Both the position numbers and the translations under genes were made by a program. Below the pieces are notes generated by a model. That model saw nothing but the letters and a program-made list of their open reading frames with translations, had not been told where the DNA came from and made no database searches. A stretch of DNA of 64,000 bases, taken from assembly GCF_900177295.1 (NCBI RefSeq), contig NZ_FWZX01000016.1:1-64000 (forward strand), read 5' to 3'. Origin of the DNA: Tistlia consotensis USBA 355. GTDB taxonomy: Bacteria > Pseudomonadota > Alphaproteobacteria > Kiloniellales > DSM-21159. Positions 16,593-26,416 of this stretch are shown piece by piece; positions within the stretch are counted from its first letter, which is position 1, and each line of letters begins with the position of its first letter.

Positions 16593-18875
16593 CTAAGTCT
16601 TTCTCCACACGCCCCACCTCACCTCCGCCATTTGCAGATCCGCCGAGCTGTTCCCTCCCATCTGCACCACGAACCTACCCGGCTCCCACACCCGCTCCGG
16701 CCCCGCCAACCGTTCCGCCCGCCAGAACGCCAGCTCCGCCGTCGTCACCCGGAACGCGACCCGCGTCTCCTCCCCCGGCTCCAGCTGCACCTTCCGGAAT
16801 TCCTTCAGCTCGCGCACCGGTCGCGACCGGCTGGCGACGGGGTCGCCGAGGTAGAGCTGAAGGGTTTCCTCGGCGGGCCTGTTGCCGACATTCCGCACCG
16901 TGACCGCCACCTCCAGCACGGCGTCCTCGCCCGTCAGCTCCGTCGCGCTCAACTCCAGCGGCCCCATCTCGACCGCCCCATAGGTCAACCCGTGCCCGAA
17001 CGGATAGAGCGGCGTGTGGGGGCCCTCCAGGCGGCTGGCGGTGGTGAACTTGCGGAAGACGCGGGCGCCGGTGGCGTCGACCTCGCTGTCGCCGGCGACG
17101 TCGATGCCGATGCGGTCGCGCGGGCGGCCGGTCGGGGGCTCGGCGTAGTGGATCGGGCACTGGCCGGCGGTGCGCGGGAAGGACATGGCGAGCTTGGCCG
17201 TGGGCGCGGCGGCGCCGGTCAGGAGGTCGGCGAGGGCGTGGCCGGCCTCGCTGCCGGGGAACCAGGCGTGGAGGATGGCAGAGGCCAAGCGGTCCTCGGC
17301 CTCCAGGGCCAGGGGGCGGCCGGAGAAGGTGACCAGGACCAGGGGCTTGCCGGTCGCGGCCAGGGCCTCGACCAGGCGGCGCTGGCTGCCGGGCAGGCCG
17401 AGGTCCGTGCGGGTCGCGGACTCGCCGCTGTGCTCCTTGGCCTCGCCGAGGCAGGCGACGACGAGCTCGCTGTCGCGGGCCAGGGCCACGGCCTCGGCGA
17501 TCATGACGTCGGTCGGGCGCGGGTCGGGGTCGAGGGTCGGGCCGAAGACGTCGAGGCGCGCGGCGACGTTGGGGTCGTCGACGAGGTTGCAGCCGCGGGC
17601 ATGGCGGACCCGGTCGCCGAGCGCGGCCCTCAGGCCCTCCAGCACGGTGACGCTGTCCTCGGCCCTGGCGGCGACGGCCCAGGTGCCCTGCATGTTGGCG
17701 CGGCTGTCGGCGAGCGGGCCGACCAGGGCGATCCGGCCCTCCCCGGCCAGCGGCAGGACGCCGTCGTTCTTGAGCAGCACGCAGGACCTCACGGCCGCCT
17801 CGCGGGCCAGCGCCCGGTGCGCCGGGGTCAGGATCGCGGCGCGGGCGGCCTCGGCGGTCGGCACGCGGGCGCCCGGCTCGAACAGGCCGAGCTTCAGCTT
17901 GGCGGCGAGCACGCGGCGGCAGGCGGCGTCGACGGCGGCCTCGGCGATCCGGCCCTCGGCGACCAGGGCCGGCAGGTGGCGCAGGTAGGCCTCGCTGATC
18001 AGGTCGATGTCGACGCCGGCGGTGAAGGCCAGGAACGCCGCTTCCTTCTCGTCGGCGGCGACGCCGTGGTGCACCAGCTCCAGGATCGCCGTGTAGTCGG
18101 AGATGATCAGCCCCTCGAAGCCCCAGAGCCGGCGCAGCACGCCCTGCAGCAGCTCCTCGTGGGCCGTGCAGGGGATGCCCGAGAGGTCGTGGAAGCCGAC
18201 CATGACGGCGCCGACCCCGGCCTCGACCGCGGCCTTGAAGGGCGGCAGCACGACGTTGTGCAGGCGGTAGGGGCTGGCGTCGACGGCGTTGTAGTCGCGG
18301 CCGGCCTCGGCGAGGCCGTAGCCGGCGAAGTGCTTGGCCGTCGCCATGACGGTCGCGGGCTGCGCGAGATCGCCCTGCTGGAAGCCCTCGACCCAGGCGC
18401 GGGCCAGCACGGACCCGAGGTAGGGGGCCTCGCCGGGGCTTTCCGCGCAGCGGCCCCAGCGGGCGTCGCGCGAGACGTCGAGCATCGGCGCCCAGTTGAG
18501 CGCGACGCCGGCCGCCGCGGCCTCGCGGGCCGCGACCTCGGCGGTGCGGCGCACCAGCTCGGGGTCGAAGCTGCAGGCCAGCGCCAGGGGCAGCGGGAAG
18601 ACCGTGCGGAAGCCGTGGATCACGTCCATGGTGAAGAGCAGCGGGATGCCGTGGGGCGACTCCTCGACGGCGAGGCGCTGCAGCTCGGCGAGGCGTTCCG
18701 GCTCGAAGCCGGCGGCGAGCAGGCCGACCTCGCCGCGGCGGATCCGGGTCTCGATGTCCAGCACCGCCTCGCCGGCGCCCATCGAGGGCGCGCCCTCGGC
18801 GTTGGGGTGGTTCAGCTGGCCGACCTTGTCGGCCAGGCTCATGCGGGCGAGGAGGTCGTCGAGGAAGGCGGTCAT
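16593..18875 (-). CDS. Glycoside hydrolase family 3 beta-glucosidase-like enzyme
   Basis: A 760-residue GH3 enzyme. The start chosen is ATG at 18875; the longer frame upstream crosses repeat DNA. The first barrel domain has KHFAGYG (181-187) and the nucleophile Asp260 in LIISDYTAI. The alpha/beta sandwich follows with LLKNDGVLPLAG and SGRPLALE, then a fibronectin III-like C-terminal domain (VTVRNVGNRPAEETLQLYL). This order matches BglX-type beta-glucosidases. BglX is periplasmic, but no signal peptide is visible, so this copy should work in the cytoplasm on imported oligosaccharides. Its stop is seven bases from the end of the low-G+C islet. Confidence 0.92.
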   Translation of the reverse strand: MTAFLDDLLARMSLADKVGQLNHPNAEGAPSMGAGEAVLDIETRIRRGEVGLLAAGFEPERLAELQRLAVEESPHGIPLLFTMDVIHGFRTVFPLPLALACSFDPELVRRTAEVAAREAAAAGVALNWAPMLDVSRDARWGRCAESPGEAPYLGSVLARAWVEGFQQGDLAQPATVMATAKHFAGYGLAEAGRDYNAVDASPYRLHNVVLPPFKAAVEAGVGAVMVGFHDLSGIPCTAHEELLQGVLRRLWGFEGLIISDYTAILELVHHGVAADEKEAAFLAFTAGVDIDLISEAYLRHLPALVAEGRIAEAAVDAACRRVLAAKLKLGLFEPGARVPTAEAARAAILTPAHRALAREAAVRSCVLLKNDGVLPLAGEGRIALVGPLADSRANMQGTWAVAARAEDSVTVLEGLRAALGDRVRHARGCNLVDDPNVAARLDVFGPTLDPDPRPTDVMIAEAVALARDSELVVACLGEAKEHSGESATRTDLGLPGSQRRLVEALAATGKPLVLVTFSGRPLALEAEDRLASAILHAWFPGSEAGHALADLLTGAAAPTAKLAMSFPRTAGQCPIHYAEPPTGRPRDRIGIDVAGDSEVDATGARVFRKFTTASRLEGPHTPLYPFGHGLTYGAVEMGPLELSATELTGEDAVLEVAVTVRNVGNRPAEETLQLYLGDPVASRSRPVRELKEFRKVQLEPGEETRVAFRVTTAELAFWRAERLAGPERVWEPGRFVVQMGGNSSADLQMAEVRWGVWRKT

Positions 18876-19218
18876 GGGTGACGAGGGTGCACCGGCCGGC
18901 GGCGGGGGCAAGGGGCAATTCGGGGGCGAGGCCCTTCTCGTCGTCCTCGCGCCCCCGTTCCCCGCCATCCCTCCGTCTTCGCCATACCTCCGTCTTCGCC
19001 ATACCTCCGTCTCCGTCATCCCGGCGAAAGCCGGGATCCAGAGAACGACGCCGTGAGTGCGGGCCGCGGGCCGTTCGCGCGGGCGGCCCTTTCCTCTGGA
19101 TCCTCGCTTCCGCGAGGATGACGAGGAGGGGGCGAGGATGACGGGGAGAGGCGGAGGACGACGGAGGAGCGGGCGGGGGACGACGGAGGAGGAGCGAGGA
19201 CGCCGGTAAGAGGCCCCC
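18876..19218. other. Intergenic region of repeats between the GH3 and N-formylglutamate hydrolase genes
   Basis: No gene is supported in these 343 bases. CCTCCGTCTTCGCCATA is repeated in tandem near 18970-19008. A palindromic element follows at 19014-19123, and GA-rich imperfect repeats (GAGGACGACGGAGGAG-like) fill 19125-19205. Start signals for the GH3 gene must lie here but none stands out. Confidence 0.7.
19014..19123. repeat. Palindromic repeat, family B copy 1
   Basis: The left arm CGTCATCCCGGCGAAAGCC with GGGATCCAGAG pairs with the right arm ending in GGATCCTCGCTTCCGCGAGG and ATGACG. The internal sequence (AACGACGCCGTG, GCGGGCGGCCCTTTCCTCTGG) is shared with 23081-23197, so the two are copies of one element of about 110 bases. 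The right arm is slightly degenerate here. Confidence 0.85.
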
Positions 19219-20004
<786 letters not shown>

Positions 20005-20091
20005 CGGATCAGCTCCTGGGACGGGTGGTGGCGGCTGCGGGCCATTTCGTCTTCCCGTCGTCCCGCCCTCTGCCGTCGTTCCGCCCTCTGC

Positions 20092-20119
20092 CGTCATCCC
20101 CGCTTTCGCGGGGATGACG
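20092..20119. repeat. Hairpin related to repeat family B
   Basis: CGTCATCCCCGC-TTTC-GCGGGGATGACG is a perfect 12-base stem with a four-base loop. It is one hairpin end of the family B element, present alone. Upstream (20057-20090) GTCGTTCCGCCCTCTGCC-like units repeat two to three times. Confidence 0.8.
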
Positions 20120-20245
20120 AAAGAATGGAAGGGGATGGCGAAGGAAAGGGTGGGGACGACGAACGAAAGGAGGGGGAGGACGATGCAAGGGACGGGGACG
20201 GCGACGGGAGAGGGGACGGGCCGGGCGAGCGGGCGGCGGCGCGCT

Positions 20246-20333
20246 GCCACGTCGCTCGACAGGCTCGGGACGAAGCGAACCATGAGCCGGCTCCGACAGT
20301 CGCTTCGTCCCGAGCCTGTCGAGGGGCGTGGCA
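20246..20333. repeat. Palindromic intergenic repeat, family A copy 2
   Basis: The arms share CGACAGGCTCGGGACGAAG and its complement with the copy at 8681-8762, and outer GCCAC/GTGGC bases extend the stem. The left arm has one mismatch near TCGCTCGAC where the other copy has CCCCTCGAC. It lies just beyond the 3' end of the RpiR regulator gene. The 350-base gap 20005-20354 holds this, the hairpin at 20092 and GGGGA/GGAGG-rich low-complexity sequence; no gene is supported. Confidence 0.9.
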
Positions 20334-20354
20334 GGAGAACCGGCAACACCGCCC

Positions 20355-21221
20355 TTACTCCCCCGCCAGCTGGCCGCGCAGCGCCTCGAGGCGCTCCATG
20401 CGCTTCTTGATCGGGCCCCAGCGGCGCTCGTGGACGCGGGCGATCAGGGCCTCGTTGACGGCGGAGATGGCCGAGAAGGACTCCCAGCTCGACGGCATGA
20501 CGGTGCGCACCGGGAAGACGTGGCGGGCGACGGCGGCGAGCGGCGAGACCCAGTGGTCGGTGATCAGCACGACCTGGGCGCCGAGCCCCGCCGCCGCGCG
20601 GGCGAAGCGCACCACGTCGTCCTGGTAGCGGCGGATGTCGTAGACCACCAGCACGTCGCGCCGGCCGACGTCGAGCAGGTGCTCGACCCAGGTCGCGGTC
20701 TGGCCCTCGACCAGGGCGACGCCGGGCCGGAGCTCGCGCAGGTGCTGGTAGAGGTGCAGGGCCTGGCTGGCGGTGAAGCGGCCGCCGAGCAGCAGCACCT
20801 TGCGGCGCTCGTCGGCCAGCAGCTCGACCGCGCCCTCGAACTCCTCGCGCGACAGCTCGGCCAGCGAGCGCTCGACGTTCTCGACGATGGAGCGGCCGTA
20901 GGCGGCCAGGAAGTCTCCCGCGCCCTGCCCGTCCTCGCCGGCCGCCACCGCCTTCTCCGGCGCCTTGGCGAGCGGCGTCTGCAGGCGCCGCTCCAGCTCG
21001 TCGCGCAGGGCCTGCTGGAAGTCGAGGTAGGACTCGAAGCCGAGCTTGGCGACCAGGCGCAGCACGGTCGGGCCGGAGACGCCGGCGCGCCGGGCGAACT
21101 GGGCCACGGTCTCCAGCCCGGCGACGGGATAGTTGTCGAGCAGGATCAAGGCCGGCCGCCGCTCAGTCGGGGTCAGGCGGCCGAGCTGGTTGCGGACCCG
21201 CGTCGCGATCGAGCTCTCCAT
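20355..21221 (-). CDS. MurR/RpiR family transcriptional regulator
   Basis: A 288-residue regulator. Residues 1-77 form the RpiR-type helix-turn-helix (LTPTERRPALILLDNY, VAQFARRAGVSGPTVLRLVAKLGFESYLDFQQALRDEL). About 125-255 is a SIS domain that binds phosphosugars or related ligands (VLLLGGRFTASQALHLYQHLREL, DVLVVYDIRRYQDDVVRFARAAAGLGAQVVLITD). It is divergent from the Liv operon starting at 21461 and probably controls it, possibly together with the adjacent N-formylglutamate hydrolase gene. In alphaproteobacteria RpiR proteins often regulate amino-acid-derived compounds as well as sugars. Confidence 0.9.
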   Translation of the reverse strand: MESSIATRVRNQLGRLTPTERRPALILLDNYPVAGLETVAQFARRAGVSGPTVLRLVAKLGFESYLDFQQALRDELERRLQTPLAKAPEKAVAAGEDGQGAGDFLAAYGRSIVENVERSLAELSREEFEGAVELLADERRKVLLLGGRFTASQALHLYQHLRELRPGVALVEGQTATWVEHLLDVGRRDVLVVYDIRRYQDDVVRFARAAAGLGAQVVLITDHWVSPLAAVARHVFPVRTVMPSSWESFSAISAVNEALIARVHERRWGPIKKRMERLEALRGQLAGE

Positions 21222-21308
21222 CCGGCCTCTCCTCCGTCCGCGGGGTGCCCGGCGGCCCTTGCCTCGGCCTTGTCCGGAGCCCTCCTGGCGCTCACCAGAA
21301 TTACAAAA

Positions 21309-21344
21309 TTGACTTGCCCGTCACCCTATGGAAATTTTTGATAC
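21309..21344. promoter_or_regulatory. Candidate promoter/operator between the RpiR gene and the Liv operon
   Basis: This is the only AT-rich patch in the 239-base divergent gap. It has TTGACT at 21309-21314 as a possible -35 box for the plus-strand operon, followed by GGAAATTTTTGATACA. RpiR proteins often bind AT-rich GAAA/TTTC-type sites, so GAAATTTTT could be the operator. No -10 box has ideal spacing. Confidence 0.3.
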
Positions 21345-21460
21345 AGGAAAGCTGTTCGGGCAAGGGGGTCTCGGGTGCGCAGTCCGGCCATTCGCTCAAG
21401 AGGCGCCGCAGGCTCCGCCCCGGGAACGTCCGGCGAAACGGCCGGCGGGGCGGTCCGGAC

Positions 21461-22267
21461 GTGAGCGAGGCGGCGCGCTCCCAGGCTCCGGGCAGCATGG
21501 ACTCCGCGCCGCTGCTCGAGACCAGCGGCCTCACCAAGTCGTTCCGCAGCCTGGTCGCGCTCAGGGACCAGGCGATCGTCGTCAGGCCCGGCGAGATCGT
21601 CGGGGTGATCGGCCCGAACGGCTCGGGCAAGTCGACCTTCTTCAACCTGGTCAGCGGCTTCCTGCGCCCCGACAGCGGCTCGGTGCGCTTCGACGGCCAG
21701 CCGATCGAGCGCCGCTCGGCGGCCGAGATCGTGCGCCTCGGCATCGCCCGGACCTTCCAGGGCACGCGCCTGTTCAAGGCCCTGAGCGTCGCCGAGAACG
21801 TGCGCGCGGCGGCCCAGCTGCGCCACCCCTCCTCGATGCTCGACGCCCTGGTCGGCACGCCGCGGCTGCGCCGGGCGGCCCGGAGGGTCGACGCGATCAC
21901 CGGCGAGCTGCTCGGGCTGGTCGGCCTGACCGGCCGCGCCGGGGTGCGCGCCGGCGACCTGCCCTACGGCGACCAGCGCCGGCTCGAGCTGGTGCGCGCG
22001 CTGGCGACGCAGCCGCGCCTGCTGATGCTCGACGAGCCGGCGGCCGGCATGGACGCCGCCGAGACCCGCGAGCTGATGGACTTGGTCGACCGCATCCGCC
22101 GGCGCTTCGGCGTCGCGGTCATCGTCGTCGAGCACGACATGGACCTGATCATGAACCTCTGCGAGCGCATCCAGGTGCTCGCCCACGGGCAGACCATCTT
22201 CGAGGGCGCGCCGGCCGAGGTGCAGGCCCACCCGAAGGTGCGGGAGGTCTACCTTGGCCATGCCTGA
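21461..22267 (+). CDS. livG: Liv-type ABC transporter ATP-binding protein LivG (system 1)
   Basis: An ATPase of 268 residues if it starts at GTG 21461; ATG at 21497 is an alternative and neither has a strong ribosome binding site. It has Walker A GPNGSGKST, a Q-loop in ARTFQGTRLF, a signature region LPYGDQRRLELVRAL typical of LivG, Walker B LLMLDEPAAGM and the H-loop in VVEHDMDLI. It powers the permease LivH-LivM in the cytoplasm. It overlaps livF by eight bases. The livG-livF-livH-livM-livK order makes a complete transporter in one operon. Confidence 0.93.
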   Translation: MSEAARSQAPGSMDSAPLLETSGLTKSFRSLVALRDQAIVVRPGEIVGVIGPNGSGKSTFFNLVSGFLRPDSGSVRFDGQPIERRSAAEIVRLGIARTFQGTRLFKALSVAENVRAAAQLRHPSSMLDALVGTPRLRRAARRVDAITGELLGLVGLTGRAGVRAGDLPYGDQRRLELVRALATQPRLLMLDEPAAGMDAAETRELMDLVDRIRRRFGVAVIVVEHDMDLIMNLCERIQVLAHGQTIFEGAPAEVQAHPKVREVYLGHA

Positions 22268-23021
22268 GGCCGCCCTGCCCGCATCCGGCGGCGACCCGGC
22301 CCTGGCGGTCGCGGGCCTGGAGGTGCGCTACGGCGCGGTGACGGCATTGCGCGGCGTCTCGCTGGAGGTCGCGGAAGGCGAGGTCGTGGCCCTGCTCGGC
22401 GCCAACGGCGCCGGCAAGACGACGATGCTGCGCACGATCTCGGGCCTGGTGCGGCCGCGCGCCGGGCGGATCAGCCTGTTCGGCCGGCGCATCGACCAGC
22501 TGCGGCCGCCGCGCATCGTGGCGCTGGGCATCGCCCACTCGCCCGAGGGCCGGCGCCTGTTCGGCTCGCTGACCGTCGCCGAGAACCTCCGCCTCGGCTC
22601 GGTCAGCCGCAAGGACCGCGAGGCGGTCGCCGGGGACCGCGAGAAGATCTTCACGCTCTTCCCGGTGCTCAGGGAGCGCCGCAACCAGCAGGCCGGCACC
22701 CTGTCGGGCGGCGAGCAGCAGATGCTGGCGCTCGGCCGCGCCCTGATGGCGAGGCCCAGGCTGCTGCTGCTCGACGAGCCCTCGCTCGGCATCGCGCCGC
22801 TGCTGGTCCAGCAGATCTTCGCGACGCTCGGCGAGCTGAAGGCGATGGGCGTCACCATGCTGCTGGTCGAGCAGAACATCGGGGTCGCCCTCGCGCTCGC
22901 CGACCGCGCCTACGTGCTGCGGACCGGCCAGGTCGCGCTCGCCGGCGCCGCCCGCGACCTCAAGGAGCAGTACGAGGAGGTCGCGGCGGCCTACCTGGGC
23001 GCCGGCGGGGGCGGGCGATGA
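22260..23021 (+). CDS. livF: Liv-type ABC transporter ATP-binding protein LivF (system 1)
   Basis: A 253-residue ATPase. ATG at 22260 is preferred over an upstream TTG at 22254. It shows Walker A GANGAGKTT, Q-loop SPEGRRLFGSL, signature LSGGEQQMLALGRAL, Walker B LLLLDEPSLGI and VEQNIGVAL, all typical of LivF. It pairs with LivG as a heterodimer. It is separated from livH by 235 bases containing a palindromic repeat, so expression of the downstream permease genes may be adjusted separately. Confidence 0.94.
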   Translation: MPEAALPASGGDPALAVAGLEVRYGAVTALRGVSLEVAEGEVVALLGANGAGKTTMLRTISGLVRPRAGRISLFGRRIDQLRPPRIVALGIAHSPEGRRLFGSLTVAENLRLGSVSRKDREAVAGDREKIFTLFPVLRERRNQQAGTLSGGEQQMLALGRALMARPRLLLLDEPSLGIAPLLVQQIFATLGELKAMGVTMLLVEQNIGVALALADRAYVLRTGQVALAGAARDLKEQYEEVAAAYLGAGGGGR

Positions 23022-23080
23022 GGCACTTGATCATGCTCTCGGACCCGTCGCCCCTCTTTCTGGCGTCATCCGCGCTCTCA

Positions 23081-23197
23081 CTTTCGTCATCCCCGCGAAA
23101 GCGGGGATCCAGAGAACGACACCGTGGGCACAGGCCCCGCACCGCTCGCACGGGCGGCGCTTTCCTCTGGATCCCCGCTTTCGCGGGGATGACGAAG
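23081..23197. repeat. Palindromic repeat, family B copy 2 (inside the Liv operon)
   Basis: The left arm CGTCATCCCCGCGAAAGCG and the right arm CGCTTTCGCGGGGATGACG are perfect complements. The interior shares GGATCCAGAGAACGAC and CTTTCCTCTGGATCC with the copy at 19014-19123. The element lies between livF and livH; short open frames across it (23018-23260) are not genes. Confidence 0.9.
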
Positions 23198-23256
23198 AAG
23201 AGAGTGGGAATGACGGCGGGACACTGGGCTTCCCTGGTCATGCCGGGAGGCCGCCG

Positions 23257-24159
23257 ATGAACCCGGGCCTCTACATCGCCCAGCAGGTCATCAACGCGAT
23301 CAGCCTGGGCAGCCTCTACGCCCTGGTCGCGATCGGCCTGTCGATGGTCTTCGGCATCCTCAGGATGACCAACTTCGCCCACGGCGACATGATGATGGTC
23401 GGTGCCTTCGGCACGCTGCTGCTCGGCTTCGCCGGCCTGCCCTTCTGGCTGGCCGCGCTCGGCGGCATCGCGATCGGCGCGCTGGCCGGGGTGATCGTCG
23501 AGCGGGTCGCCTACCGGCCGGTGCGCGGCGCGCCCGACGTCTCGCTGCTGCTGACCAGCCTCGCCGTCACCTACATCCTGGAGAACCTGGGCATCCTGAT
23601 CTTCAGCTCCTCGCCGCGGAACTTCCCGCTGCCGGACTGGATGAACGTCGCCCTGCAGTTCTACGATGGCCAGCTGACCTTCACCCAGATCAACGTCGTG
23701 ACCGTGGTGGCGACCGCCGTCTCGCTGGGCTTCCTCGGCTGGTTCGTGACCCGGACCAACGCCGGCATCGGCATGCGCGCGGCGGCCGAGGACCTGCAGG
23801 CGGCACAGCTGGTCGGGCTCGACGTCGACCGGCTGATCGTCGTCGCCTTCGCCATCGCCTCGGCCTTCGCCGGCCTCGCCGGCGTGCTCTGGGCGGCGCA
23901 GTCGGGCATCGTCGAGCCGCACATGGGCTTCACGCCGCTGCTCAAGGCCTTCGTCGCGGCGATCATCGGCGGCTTCGGCTCGATCGCCGGCGCCCTCATC
24001 GGCGGCTTCGTGCTGGGCGCCCTGGAGATCTTCATCGTCGCCTTCCTGCCCTCGGCGGTCTCGCCCTACCGCGACGCCATCGTCTTCGCGCTGCTGATCG
24101 CCTTCCTGCTGTTCCGCCCGAACGGCCTGCTCAACCGCAGCCAGGAGATCAAGCTGTGA
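23257..24159 (+). CDS. livH: Liv-type ABC transporter permease LivH (system 1)
   Basis: A 300-residue inner-membrane permease with about eight hydrophobic helices. Typical LivH features are QQVINAISLGSLYALVAIGLSMVFGILRMTNFAHGDMMMVGAF at the N-terminus, VERVAYRPVRG near 82-92, the EAA-like cytoplasmic loop MRAAAEDLQAAQLVGLDVDRL, and GGFGSIAGALIGGFVLG near the C-terminus. It forms the channel with LivM. Its stop overlaps the GTG start of livM (GTGA). Confidence 0.94.
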   Translation: MNPGLYIAQQVINAISLGSLYALVAIGLSMVFGILRMTNFAHGDMMMVGAFGTLLLGFAGLPFWLAALGGIAIGALAGVIVERVAYRPVRGAPDVSLLLTSLAVTYILENLGILIFSSSPRNFPLPDWMNVALQFYDGQLTFTQINVVTVVATAVSLGFLGWFVTRTNAGIGMRAAAEDLQAAQLVGLDVDRLIVVAFAIASAFAGLAGVLWAAQSGIVEPHMGFTPLLKAFVAAIIGGFGSIAGALIGGFVLGALEIFIVAFLPSAVSPYRDAIVFALLIAFLLFRPNGLLNRSQEIKL

Positions 24160-25214
24160 GCGCGCCGCGCGGACTGCCACGCGGCCTGCTGGCCGGCCTC
24201 GCCGGCATCGCCCTGCTGGCGCTGGTCACCTGGCTGCTGCCGCAGCTGGTCAGCAACTACCTGGTGCGCGTCGTCATCGTGATGTGCATCAACGCCGTGC
24301 TGGTCGCCTCGATGGGCCTCGCCAACGGCTTCACCGGCGTCTTCTCCCTGGGCCACGTCGGCTTCGTCGCGGTCGGCGCCTACGTCTCGGGCATCCTGTC
24401 GCTCTCGGCCCACGCCAAGGGCGCCTATCTTCCCGACCTGCCGCACTGGCTGGCCGGCATCACCCTGGGCTTCCTGCCCTCGACCCTGGTCGCCGGCCTG
24501 GTTTGCGTCGCCCTGGCCTTCCTGGTCGGCGCGCCGCTGATGCGGCTCTCGGGCTACTTCGTCGCGGTCGCGACGCTCGGCTTCCTGATCATCGTCAACG
24601 TCGTGCTGATCAACGCCGTCGACTTCACCCGCGGCGCCCGCACCTTCACCGGCGTGCCGCTGGAGACCAGCCTGCCCTGGGCGGTCGGCTGGCTGGCCGT
24701 CGCCGTCGCGGTGATCGCGCGCGTCGTCTACTCGCCGGTCGGCCGGCGCTACCGGGCGGTGCGCGAGGACACGATCGCGGCCCAGGCGATCGGCCTGGAG
24801 GTGCTGCCGGTGCGCCTCTCCGCCTTCATGCTCGGCGCCTTCTTCGCCGGGGTCGGCGGCTCGCTCTACGGCCACTACCTCGGCTCCTTCTCGCCGGCCG
24901 CCTTCTACCTCGCCTACACCTTCACGCTGATCTCGATGCTGGTGATCGGCGGCATGCAGAGCCTGACCGGCGCCCTGGTCGGCGTCGTCGCGGTCAGCGT
25001 CGCCAGCGAGGTGCTGCGCAACCTGGAGCGCGGCCTCGACCTCGGCATCTTCACCGTGCCGCCGCTCTACGGCGCCAGCCAGGTCGTGCTCGGCTTCATC
25101 CTCATCCTCGTCATGATCTTCCGTCCGAGCGGGATCATGGGCGATCGGGAACTCACGCTCGGGCCACTCGTGAAGCCACGCCAGGAAGGCCCGGGCAGGG
25201 AGATAAAGAGATGA
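24156..25214 (+). CDS. livM: Liv-type ABC transporter permease LivM (system 1)
   Basis: A 352-residue permease with a GTG start overlapping the livH stop. It has around nine membrane helices. Family marks are ASMGLANGFTGVFSLGHVGFVAVGAYVSG near 50-78, RLSGYFVAVATLGFLIIVN, the AIREDTIAAQAIG-like VREDTIAAQAIGLEV loop, and VIGGMQSLTGALVGVV. The C-terminus overlaps the livK start by four bases (ATGA). It forms the substrate channel with LivH. Confidence 0.93.
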   Translation: MSAPRGLPRGLLAGLAGIALLALVTWLLPQLVSNYLVRVVIVMCINAVLVASMGLANGFTGVFSLGHVGFVAVGAYVSGILSLSAHAKGAYLPDLPHWLAGITLGFLPSTLVAGLVCVALAFLVGAPLMRLSGYFVAVATLGFLIIVNVVLINAVDFTRGARTFTGVPLETSLPWAVGWLAVAVAVIARVVYSPVGRRYRAVREDTIAAQAIGLEVLPVRLSAFMLGAFFAGVGGSLYGHYLGSFSPAAFYLAYTFTLISMLVIGGMQSLTGALVGVVAVSVASEVLRNLERGLDLGIFTVPPLYGASQVVLGFILILVMIFRPSGIMGDRELTLGPLVKPRQEGPGREIKR

Positions 25215-26392
25215 CACGGACTGCATTGCACAGGCTGCCGCTCGCGCTCGCGGCCGGCCTCCTCGTCTCGACGGCCGGCTTCGCCTCGACTGCCTCGGCG
25301 GCCGACACCATCAAGATCGGCGCCCCCTTCAACGTCACCGGCGCGCTCTCCTCGCTCGACGCGCCGGCGCTCAACGGCGCCAAGCTCAAGGTCAAGGAGA
25401 TCAACGACGCCGGCGGCGTGCTCGGCAAGCAGCTCGAGCTGGAGATCTACGACACCAAGACCGACCCGACGGTGATCGCCAGCGTGGCCAGCCAGCTGGT
25501 CAGCCAGGACGTCCCGGTCGGCATGGGCTTCACGGACTCCGACTCGGTGCTGGCCCTCGGCCCGATCTTCCAGCAGGCCGGCATCCCCTTCGTGACGCCG
25601 GGTGCCACCTCGCCGAAGCTGCCCGACCAGATCGGCGACATGATCTTCCTGGCCTGCTTCGGCGACAACGTGCAGGCCGCGGCCGGCGACGAGTACCTGA
25701 TGAACGAGGCCAAGGCCAAGAAGGTCTTCCTGCTGCGCGACAACTCGACCGAGTACACGACGCTGCTGGCCAAGTACTTCGACGAGGCCTTCACGCACGA
25801 CGGCGGCAGGGTCATCGCGCGCGACGACTACAAGAGCGGCGACAAGACCTTCACCGCCCAGATCACCAAGCTGAAGGCGCTCTCCGAAAAGCCGGACGCG
25901 CTCTACGTCTCGGCGATGCCCGACGACATCGGCCTGATCGTCAAGCAGATGCGCCAGGCCGGCGTGACCGAGCCGATCGTCGGCGGCGACGGCTACGACA
26001 CGCCGCTGCTGATCCAGGTCGGCGGCAAGGCCGCGGACGGCGTCGTCTACTCGACCCACGCCTTCATGGCGACCGACTCCACCCCGGCGATCCAGAAGTT
26101 CTACAAGGACTACAAGGCGGCCTACGGCATGGAGCCGGAGAACGCCTTCGCCGCCCTCGGCTACGACACGGTCGGGCTGATCGCCGACGCGATCAAGCGG
26201 GCCGGCGCCGCCGATCCCAAGAAGATCCGCGACGCCCTGGCCGCGACCCAGGGCTACAAGGGCATCACCGGGTCGATCTCCTATCCCGAGGGCACCCGCG
26301 TGCCGGCCAAGACGGTCGCCATGATCGGCGTCAAGAACGACAAGCTCTACCTCGCCGACGAGGTGACGCCGAAGTGGATCGCGAAGCCGTAG
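25211..26392 (+). CDS. livK: Liv-type ABC transporter substrate-binding protein LivK (system 1)
   Basis: A 393-residue periplasmic protein. Residues 1-30 are a Sec signal peptide (cleavage near ASA-AD). The mature protein is a type I periplasmic binding protein: IKIGAPFNVTGALSSLDAPALNGAKLKVKEINDAGGVLGKQLEL at the start, VTPGATSPKL near 134-143, and FAALGYDTVGLIADAIKRAGAADPKKIRDALA near the end. Related proteins bind branched-chain amino acids, amides or polyamine-like compounds. The downstream glutamine-synthetase-like and hydrolase genes favour an amine or amide ligand. An AAAGAG sequence directly precedes the start. Confidence 0.93.
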   Translation: MTRTALHRLPLALAAGLLVSTAGFASTASAADTIKIGAPFNVTGALSSLDAPALNGAKLKVKEINDAGGVLGKQLELEIYDTKTDPTVIASVASQLVSQDVPVGMGFTDSDSVLALGPIFQQAGIPFVTPGATSPKLPDQIGDMIFLACFGDNVQAAAGDEYLMNEAKAKKVFLLRDNSTEYTTLLAKYFDEAFTHDGGRVIARDDYKSGDKTFTAQITKLKALSEKPDALYVSAMPDDIGLIVKQMRQAGVTEPIVGGDGYDTPLLIQVGGKAADGVVYSTHAFMATDSTPAIQKFYKDYKAAYGMEPENAFAALGYDTVGLIADAIKRAGAADPKKIRDALAATQGYKGITGSISYPEGTRVPAKTVAMIGVKNDKLYLADEVTPKWIAKP

Positions 26393-26416
26393 GGGGAAGC
26401 TATCGTCGCCTGAAAC

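Noticed and set aside
18955-19205. Short tandem repeats as a CRISPR array
   Set aside because: Units are too short and adjacent, with no unique spacers; no cas genes are present.
23018-23260. An 80-codon ORF between livF1 and livH1
   Set aside because: It is made of translated family B repeat (SSPRKRGSRE, FLWIPAFAGMTKK), a known false-gene signature of such palindromes.
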